Source: Amorphochlora amoebiformis (Eukaryota > Cercozoa > Chlorarachniophyceae). From it: a stretch of 64,000 nt of DNA. Location of the stretch: positions 1,364,001 to 1,428,000 of the forward strand of contig BAAHQB010000008.1 in the NCBI GenBank assembly GCA_054601695.1. The letters are read 5' to 3'. Positions 56,825 to 64,000 of the stretch are shown here, piece after piece (the stretch's first letter is position 1; each line of letters opens with the position of its first letter). Position numbers and translations under genes: made by a program. The notes beneath the pieces were generated by a model, which was not told where the DNA came from, searched no databases, and saw only the letters and a list, made by a program, of their open reading frames with translations.

Positions 56825-57028
56825 CAATGTTCTATTTTTATACAAGCATCTGTCTCTAAATCTTGCAGATATATTAAACCTGTGTGTGTGAATATACGAA
56901 TACGTACGTAATATAGATATATATTATATATATGCATCAGTGTGTGTTAATTTACTTGAAATGTATGTATATATATATATGTATATGTAACATATATATA
57001 TATATAGATATATATGTATTCCATATGT

Positions 57029-57068
<40 letters not shown>

Positions 57069-57356
57069 ATATGCCGTTGCAGCCTCCTCTTTAGTAGAAT
57101 CATGTTTCTTGTTAATATCATGATGATTTATTATTATTATTATTTTTCTCATCTATAACGTGTGTGACGTGTGTGTACATATGTGTGTATATATATGTGT
57201 GTATATGTGCTTACATACGTGTATATGTGTGGGTATATATGTACTGTATACATACGTATGTATAAATAGACCGACGATATTAGGCCTGGCTCCGTCACGA
57301 GCGGATCTCCACACAACTCAAGGTTTATAAATATATATATATATATATCTATATGT

Positions 57357-57395
<39 letters not shown>

Positions 57396-57505
57396 GTGCA
57401 CACATAAACGTATGGTTTTCATGTATATATGTGTATTAAGCATAAAGGTATTTCTCCATATATACATACATACATTTTATATTTATTTATATACATATAC
57501 TGTAT

Positions 57506-57536
<31 letters not shown>

Positions 57537-57699
57537 TAGAAATATACGTATATCAATACATAATATCCACACATGTATGATATCTATATATACACACACA
57601 TTTTGGTATAAATATATATCTCTGTGCATGCGCATGCATATATATCTATACAGAGGTATATCTATGCGCGAATATAAAAGTATATATTTGTATATGTTA

Positions 57700-57741
<42 letters not shown>

Positions 57742-58380
57742 AACTGATACATGCAGGGGTGGTTGAAGTCGCCATAGGCATAGCGGAGGATATGACAAAG
57801 GATTATATTCGCACCAAGGTGCAAATGTGGAATTGAATTTGTGCTGTAGTGATTACATACGCACTGTATACACATAACACATTAAAGTATGCATATATGT
57901 ACACACACACACATACATGTATACATATTCAAATTCATAATTAAATATAACTATATTTAAAGAACCGCGGGCAAAATCTTATAAATGTTATATCTAGATT
58001 GCCCAACGAGTACAAGTAGCTTTAGCCCCGCACCGAAACCTCCTCCGGAAATCGAACCTCTCGGTGACACCTGACAGCATCACGGAACAGAGGGTTACAA
58101 AAGACAATGTCCCAGGGCGGGGTTCGAAGAAGCACGTCGAAGTCATATCTTTACCTTCTTCAACATCGCTTCCTGCTAGGGTAAGGTGGTTTGTTTGGGA
58201 TCAGGGTCAGTGTTGAGTCTCTGTAGCACTCTCCATCTGTCTGTATTTATTATCTATCGAGGGATAGGTTGTGGGTTGATGTATAGATGTAATGGTAATT
58301 AAAGCAATAATATATCTATTCATATTATATTACAAATAATATATATATATATATATATTTACATATAATGCGAATATTTA

Positions 58381-58417
<37 letters not shown>

Positions 58418-58468
58418 TTATATGTGTGTATAACTATATTCTACACATATACGTATGTATTACATGTT

Positions 58469-58503
<35 letters not shown>

Positions 58504-58845
58504 ACATATACCTAGATATATATTATTTACATATACACATATGCATATAGTAGTGTATATTACTAAGCATGTTATTGGTACATTAAGCAATTATTTTACT
58601 TCCAGCCGAACGGAATAGGAAAGTTCGCTCGTCAGAATGGGTAAGTGCTTAATGCCAAGTTAACGGTAAACTTGAACGACCCATTGGTTAACAAACACAG
58701 GTTTGCAGAGAGCCACGTACTTTTGCCTGGGGTGCGGTTTTGTGTCCGGGAAATCTCCATAGTGCACAGCCCAGACGAGCTACGGTCTGGAACCAAGGGT
58801 CAATATTCATCTGTCGCACATCCGAAGTTTGAAACCATAACCTAG
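41141..58845 (+). CDS. Codanin-1-like protein
   Basis: About 40 exons: 41141-41167, 41209-41462, 41521-41739, 42038-42134, 42930-42974, 43006-43020, 43531-43594, 43659-43722, 43799-43865, 44533-44575, 44993-45044, 45416-45448, 46351-46363, 46396-46421, 46662-46709, 46799-46870, 47129-47171, 47636-47837, 48154-48233, 48813-48886, 49542-49671, 49908-49975, 51351-51398, 51728-51794, 52068-52112, 52473-52524, 52906-53092, 53327-53400, 53729-53823, 53961-54012, 54545-54567, 54966-54995, 55289-55342, 55590-55634, 56453-56553, 57270-57322, 57757-57818, 57998-58180, 58606-58640, 58701-58845 (TAG). Total 3087 nt, 1028 residues, all GT-AG and in phase. Codanin-like segments by memory of the family: [67 protein letters not shown]. 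Animal codanin-1 binds the histone chaperone ASF1 and limits its histone supply; that role here is inferred. The N-terminus is Lys/Arg-rich. A poly-Gly run is coded by a long G tract near 47801. Exons at 43006, 46351 and 54545 are weakest. Confidence 0.75.
42278..42740 (+). repeat. Palindromic minisatellite, copy 2, with inverted arm
   Basis: Same units as at 28399-28640 (GGGTGTCTTGACAGT; GTCTTGACAGTCAAGAC; CAGTTTACAAAGGTCTAAC). Here the left part (about 42278-42345) is in reverse orientation to the right part (42405-42740), with a GA-rich spacer near 42366-42402, so the locus is a potential fold-back. It lies in the codanin-like intron 42135-42929. Confidence 0.85.
46725..47115 (+). repeat. 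Degenerate telomere-type (CCCTAA) sequence in codanin-like introns
   Basis: Scattered CCCTAACC, CCAACCCTAG and CCTAAACCC words surround the exons at 46799-46870 and 47129-47171 on the plus (sense) strand. Confidence 0.75.
50664..50736. repeat. (ATT)9 followed by (AT)n
   Basis: Nine ATT units (50664-50690) pass directly into about 46 bp of AT dinucleotides. It lies in the codanin-like intron 49976-51350. Confidence 0.95.
53235..53326 (+). repeat. Telomere-type (CCCTAA) 3' intron end in the codanin-like gene
   Basis: CCTAATCCTAACCGTAACCC-type words end in CGCTAACCTCAG, the acceptor of exon 53327-53400. The C-rich strand is sense. Confidence 0.85.
54338..54470. repeat. Short direct repeat around AT tract
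   Basis: ATGAGTTATGAACA and CTGTCTCTAATCT occur at about 54342-54372 and again at 54437-54467, separated by TA microsatellite. The repeat is intronic in the codanin-like gene. Confidence 0.8.
55215..55268 (+). repeat. Dispersed intron motif, diverged copy
   Basis: GTGTGGCAGATTCAATGGC, CCTCCGACTATGCATGCTGA, TTAATTTGATCTTTAACCCC, followed within 20 bp by the acceptor GAAAACAG of codanin-like exon 55289-55342. Sense orientation. Confidence 0.75.
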
Positions 58846-59318
58846 ATAACCTAGATAACCGGAAACAACCGTTCTCATATAAAATTCATGATATATCCTA
58901 GATATCTACGAGTGTATGTTATATCTAGTATGTTCAAATGATAATCTAGATAATATATGACAGGCAGGATCCTACACTAGTTAGACTAGGCAAATGGTGA
59001 TCTACTACCTAGCTACCACATGATTGGTGATCTACTTGTTACTAGCGTGTTACATTCGACATACCAGATGATCCAGAAGATCTAGTCCGATGTCTAGGTG
59101 TCGATATTCGAGTCTGGTAATAACAACTTTACTAGTAGTATCATATGCATGAAAGCGTGCCAAGCATGAGTCTGAGTATCTGAGCAGCAACTTGATTATC
59201 ATTGAAAAGTTCAGCTGAGGGCCGCGGCTCACATGCAAAAATTTGCCTAATTCTCTGATCTGGGCCACGGAAATCCAAGGCCAGCAGCCGTTGATAAAGT
59301 AGATGACGAAGGTAATGA
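58846..59318. other. Convergent intergenic region with CTAG-rich island 3
   Basis: This spacer lies between the codanin-like stop codon and the VPS26 stop codon. About a dozen CTAG words lie within 58838-59110, many as CTAGAT or TAGATAACCTAGAT. The minus-strand open frame at 59050-59268 has no splice-bounded or family-like support. Presumably both 3' untranslated regions lie here. Confidence 0.55.
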
Positions 59319-59657
59319 TTACTGCTTCCCCTCTAGCTTGGTAGTGAGGATCTTCTTTCCAGAAATACGTTTTCGTCGGAGGATAATCTATAAAATGAAC
59401 ATCCAGTCAATAAACATGCACACATAAATATATATATGTACCATTTATATTATGTATCTACAGATAAATGTATATCTACAATACATTACATATATACACA
59501 TACTCAAATAATGTTTTTATACACAAAACTACATTGCATGTATGGAATGTTGTACAAACATGGTTCATTATGTAATATATACGTATAGAATATATATATA
59601 TATATATATGTATGTATATATACTTATATTAGATACTCTTATATACATATATACATA

Positions 59658-59716
<59 letters not shown>

Positions 59717-59784
59717 GCATACACATGCATACATATAAAAACTCATGTCAATACATCATGCTTCTATAAACTATGTTACACACA

Positions 59785-59819
<35 letters not shown>

Positions 59820-59905
59820 CATAATGTAAGCATATGTTAAATATATAATATATATATATATATATATATAAATATTCATCTAATAATATATATCTATAAT
59901 ATACA

Positions 59906-59949
<44 letters not shown>

Positions 59950-60023
59950 TATGTAATATATTTACTATATCATGTACGTATATCATGATATATTTACACA
60001 TTTTCATATTATTTATTTACACA

Positions 60024-60076
<53 letters not shown>

Positions 60077-60155
60077 TATTTATATTATACATATATGTTC
60101 ATATTGTACAATATGTTATGCATATATGTGTTTATTTACATGTATCTTCGGCAAT

Positions 60156-60207
<52 letters not shown>

Positions 60208-61889
60208 TTACGTTATGTGTGCGAATATACGCATTTGTATATAAATTACATGTTTTATTCATAGCTTATAAGTACAATAACAAGATGATACATAGTCTCA
60301 CCTCTTGCTGCTTGAAGTATCTCCTATCTTCCTCATCAACCAGAACAAGGTTGAGATAGTACTTCACGGTGAACTTATTGTGGACATTCTTCATCGTGGG
60401 GGTTAGATTGTAAGGGGAGAGGAAGAGACGGATTGGGATCGATTCGCCTGACAAGGAAACCAAGATTAGGATATGTTTCCGACGTTTGTGGAAAGGTAAA
60501 CTGTTGATGAAAAATTGTTACACTCGTTTCACTAATGAACTGAATCTGTACCTCTAACAGGTGCGCCGTCCATTATCTCGAACTTAGCAATATTCTCGCT
60601 CTCGCTGTAGGTGGTAGGTCCTGAGAATGGATACAAGTGACTCAGGATTTCTGTGCGTTGTCATGCGGGCGGGCGGTGTTTTATGTGTCTAGTAGACTAG
60701 CTTCACATCATCAGAAATCCCAAACCCAGTCCACCAAACTGTCAAAATCACCACAGAATTTCCTGATCGATCTATTTTCTCACCTGCGCCAGTGGACTCG
60801 CGGCGAATGATGACGATCTCCATATGCTTTATTTTGATCCTAACCAGAAGAAAGAAGATTTTTCCAACGACGACGTCGTCAAGGTGGTACCTAAGGGCGA
60901 TTCGGGGTTAGATTCGGACTACTAATAGGCTGAAATCGGAGGTTATGAGATATTAATGCGTGATAAACTTACTTGCACTTGTTGTATTCGAACTCGATAT
61001 GAAGGCAATCCTCGATACCGACCTCCATCTTGATACTGTTATTGATCTAAAGACATAAGCGGCATCAGGTGATCGGATCCCTCCCTAAACCAAGCCCCCC
61101 ACCCTTTCATTCCAACACCACGTCCTCCGTGTACCTCTGGATCAGGCATGACGTTTTGGACGGCGAAGTCTACCGTCTTGGTGATATCGTAAGCCATGTG
61201 CCTTGTGATCTTCACACGCAGAAAGTACCTAGATTTTTAAGACAATTGTTAAAGAGTGCTAGCACCACAATAGAACCAACGCAAACCATGTTCACGTGCT
61301 TAGAAATACGAGCGCGTACTCATTCTTTCCTAACTTCAACATTCCCCCATGGTCGTTATCACCTGAGGCGCACATTGTGACCATTGTAGGTCTCATGATT
61401 TTTTGGACAGTTCCCGAACTCGAACGAATATGATTTGGACGCAGTAATTTCTCCGGCGTGGTCTAGTTCTTTCACGAGCTGGAGCATCTCATAGGGATTG
61501 CCGCGATCAAATAGCATCTCTGAGTTTAACCGAAGGCATGATCGACACACGTCATCAAATTAGATTCTTGTATACTCAGCTCACCGATATGCCCAAGCAG
61601 CTCGATCTTCACACCTAGATGCTCGAGCTTCTTTTTCTTCTTCAGATTGACATGAACTTTTCCCGCGATGGGCACGTCTCCAGGGAATAAATACAAATGC
61701 TCAATCTTGCCTTGCTCGTTCTCATACGACACTGTCTTAAGATTCTTCTGGTCCTTAAATTCGATACTAATATGCGCGGCTTCTCCCCAGAGGAAACTCT
61801 GAACACATGGCAAGGGCACAAATACGAGAAAAACGAGCACTTAGCGAGCTAGTTGGCGTCAAAGAATAGCTGCCGCACATGCGTACCAT
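59319..61889 (-). CDS. VPS26: VPS26, retromer complex subunit
   Basis: Exons in transcript order: 61889-61887 (the ATG alone), 61798-61585, 61519-61363, 61228-61135, 61046-60973, 60890-60784, 60620-60552, 60447-60302, 59387-59319 (TAA). Total 933 nt, 310 residues, close to the usual 300-330, all GT-AG and in phase. VPS26 is the arrestin-fold subunit that joins VPS35 and VPS29 to recycle cargo receptors from endosomes. Diagnostic stretches: [135 protein letters not shown]. The C-terminal tail after QQE ([12 protein letters not shown]) is short and basic. The start choice rests on the conserved M-SFL start: only an ATG followed at once by a GTACGC donor fits. Most introns are short; the last one (59388-60301) holds the TA repeat. 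Confidence 0.97.
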
Positions 61890-62143
61890 CGCGCAGAGGT
61901 CCCGAGGAAATCTTTTCAAATCTCCACACGTCTCGCCATCATCTCGGAAAGCTCTCTGGATATAAGAAGGGATATATCCGGGGCCCCCGGGGATTACTTT
62001 GGAGATACTCCGAGAGCTCTCCTAGGGTTGTGCCGAAAAATATTCGACCGGGTGCTTTAGACCTCAAACCAAGGCGCAGGTCGTCCCCCCCCACACAGCA
62101 TACTGCCCTGCTCTAGCCCCTAAACTCGATGAAATCAGGTACC
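61890..62143. promoter_or_regulatory. Divergent promoter region between VPS26 and EF-G
   Basis: 254 bp separate the outward-facing start codons. The segment lacks AT microsatellite and is GC-rich (for example GGGGCCCCCGGGG near 61980). No known element can be assigned; the function is inferred from position. Confidence 0.5.
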
Positions 62144-63286
62144 ATGGACACCTCGCACTACGTTACATTCGCTGATAATCAACCTCGTCCTGTGGCTCGC
62201 TCTCGCCGGTCGCTCTACCTCTCTCTCGGACTCAACGTGGTGCTCGCGGCGTTCGTGGCCACTGCCGGCCTTATGTCCCGCACGGGTAGATTGGGGCACT
62301 TTTAAAATGTTTTTGGCCTGAAAATATACTATTTCTTTGAAAGAATCCGAATACTAAATCTGAGCATTCTAATGAACTCTTTACAGGCAGCGAGCTAGCG
62401 TCGGCCGCTGCCACCCAACCTGCGCGCGTGTTTACCCGCGCTTTCTCTCGTCCTATTCTCCCACCTACCCATCAGTCCTCTGTGCGCAAGGTAAATTCGA
62501 TCACTTTCTCAATTATCACGTCGCTAATTTGGTCCCTGAGAATCAGAAATCCTATCTTTCGGGAGCTAATCACCCTCCTTCGGGACACATGCAATATCAG
62601 GCCGCTGAGCACAAGCTCAAGCACGGTTCCAAGGCTAGCTTTTCTTCCATGCCCACGAGAGTGAGCCCTAGGTCTGGTATGCACAAGGTCAACGCTGGCA
62701 GGTGTGTAGTTTTCGTGACGAAAAGGGTGAAATAGTTGTCACCACACAAATAAGAGAGTTCGTGTGATGTACACTTATTTGAAGTGAAGGTGTACTTTTC
62801 GAGTGCAGATGTACTTGTCGGGATACACACGCTTATTGCAATATTCGTATTATAGATTGTGCATAGTATCCGGGAATTGAAAGCTAGGTCGGGTAAATAC
62901 AGGCTGCACCCCTGTATCTAGAGCGCCTGTATCCGTGTTTTCTTTTAATAATGACAAATATCCTATAAAAATAAGTAAATATATGGATAGAAGCATATAT
63001 AAACTATACATTAGATATTTTTATGTATGTTTGTATATGAATAATTATATTATTAAGGGATGTGCCGCTGGATAAGTATCGTAACATCGGGATTATGGCT
63101 CACATCGACGCTGGTATTTGAGCGAATATCTAATCTGCACATATCTGAGAAAAAGGAACATATAAATTTTATTGGATAAAAAATATGTAAAAATATATAA
63201 ATGTATATATTTACATTCCCCTACATATATATGTATCACATACATATATATATATATATATATCATACATGTACATATATTTATAC

Positions 63287-63317
<31 letters not shown>

Positions 63318-63576
63318 GAAAATACAATGTTCGCACGCATACAGGTAAGACTACTACCACCGAACGTATCCTCTACTACACGGGTAAGTCGTACAAGATC
63401 GGAGAGGTCCACGACGGAGGTGCCACCATGGACTGGATGGTTCAGGAGCAGGTTCGCTGCAACATAAAAGATGTACATATGAATTTAAATAAATGATGCA
63501 CATTTATATGTAATATATGTACATACATATTATACATATATATATGTATATAGATGTATATATATATATATCATAT

Positions 63577-63610
<34 letters not shown>

Positions 63611-63822
63611 CATATATGTAATCCATGTAACATAATATAATTTATGACGCAGCCTGAAAAAAATATGATAGAAGACAATACTTATTCACATCCCCTCATA
63701 ACATGCTACCATGCAAACAGGAGCGTGGAATCACTATTACCTCTGCTGCCACCACTACCTTCTGGAGGGACCACCGTGTCAACATCATTGATACCCCGGG
63801 CCACGTCGACTTCACCCTAGAG
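62144..63822 (+). CDS. Plastid-type elongation factor G with bipartite targeting leader (5' part)
   Basis: Exons: 62144-62285, 62387-62490, 62601-62701, 63058-63113, 63345-63451, 63721-63822; the gene runs past the window end. All junctions are GT-AG and in phase. EF-G is the GTPase that moves tRNA and mRNA through the ribosome after peptide bond formation. The G1 loop AHIDAGKTTTTE is split by an intron; [31 protein letters not shown] and the G3 motif [11 protein letters not shown] follow, with [13 protein letters not shown] matching the plastid class more closely than the mitochondrial. Before it are about 115 residues of leader: an Arg-containing N-region, a hydrophobic segment ([19 protein letters not shown]) that could be a signal peptide cleaved before Phe, then a Ser/Arg/Pro-rich acid-poor transit-like stretch ([19 protein letters not shown]). 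This predicts import into a complex plastid. The ATG has a purine-rich ACC context (ACCATGG). Confidence 0.94.
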
Positions 63823-64000
63823 GTGTGTACATCTATATATGTATGTTTTATGTGGATAAATACATGTATAGTAATATATACATATATATATATATGATAT
63901 ATATATATATATATATATATACATATGTACATATATAATCTGAATATATATTACATGTGTGAATCTACGTATGTGTGTATTCGTATGGTTTGGATTCATG

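Noticed and set aside
59050-59268. 73-codon minus-strand open frame downstream of VPS26
   Set aside because: VPS26 already ends at 59319 with a good C-terminal exon. The frame lies in the CTAG-rich spacer and has no splice or family support.

Overview
The window is nuclear DNA from a microbial eukaryote, most likely an alga with a complex (secondary) plastid. The sign for this is the last gene, an elongation factor G of the plastid type: its N-terminus starts with a hydrophobic signal segment (with a Phe at a plausible cleavage point) followed by a Ser/Arg-rich, acid-poor stretch, i.e. a bipartite plastid-targeting leader. Telomere-type repeats are TTAGGG. I cannot name the species. Most of the sequence is (TA)n and other alternating AT microsatellite; almost all Tyr/Ile-rich open frames are translations of these repeats and are not genes. 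I saw no rRNA, tRNA, CRISPR or bacterial feature, but I did not scan exhaustively for tRNAs.

The genes are shredded into very short exons (mostly 13-130 nt) by GT-AG introns. I found them by reading the non-repetitive islands for splice-bounded open segments and requiring the codon phase to agree from exon to exon. Layout: (A) minus, 10480 down to at least 3462, mitochondrion-targeted protein resembling the N-terminal part of a phage-type RNA polymerase; (B) plus, 10706-13670, C2-like (NT-C2 type) protein; (C) plus, 15136-22849, TBC-domain Rab GTPase-activating protein; (D) plus, 23550-28953, unrecognised small protein with a repeated SAFDFI motif (possibly the 3' part of C); (E) minus, 40474-29598, DASS/SLC13-type dicarboxylate transporter, 27 exons; (F) plus, 41141-58845, codanin-1-like protein, about 40 exons; (G) minus, 61889-59319, VPS26 retromer subunit, 9 exons; (H) plus, 62144 to beyond the window end, plastid EF-G. 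A/B, E/F and G/H are divergent pairs with 225, 666 and 254 bp between start codons; D/E and F/G are convergent. Two membrane-traffic genes (TBC RabGAP, VPS26) are present, but nothing suggests an operon-like functional cluster.

The most striking feature is in the introns. Many contain degenerate telomere-type arrays, and almost all are oriented with the C-rich strand (CCCTAA) as the sense strand of the host gene, whichever DNA strand the gene is on. Several arrays run straight into the 3' splice site (CCCTAACCCCAG then exon). A roughly 50-60 bp dispersed motif containing GGACTAAGACATGCTGAA sits next to these arrays at about ten places, always in sense orientation and always in an intron. Together this looks like an intron-generating or intron-resident repeat family built on telomeric sequence. 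Other unexplained elements are a palindromic minisatellite (GTCTTGACAGTCAAGAC) in two introns, CTAG-rich islands between genes, and candidate introns of only 17-21 nt.
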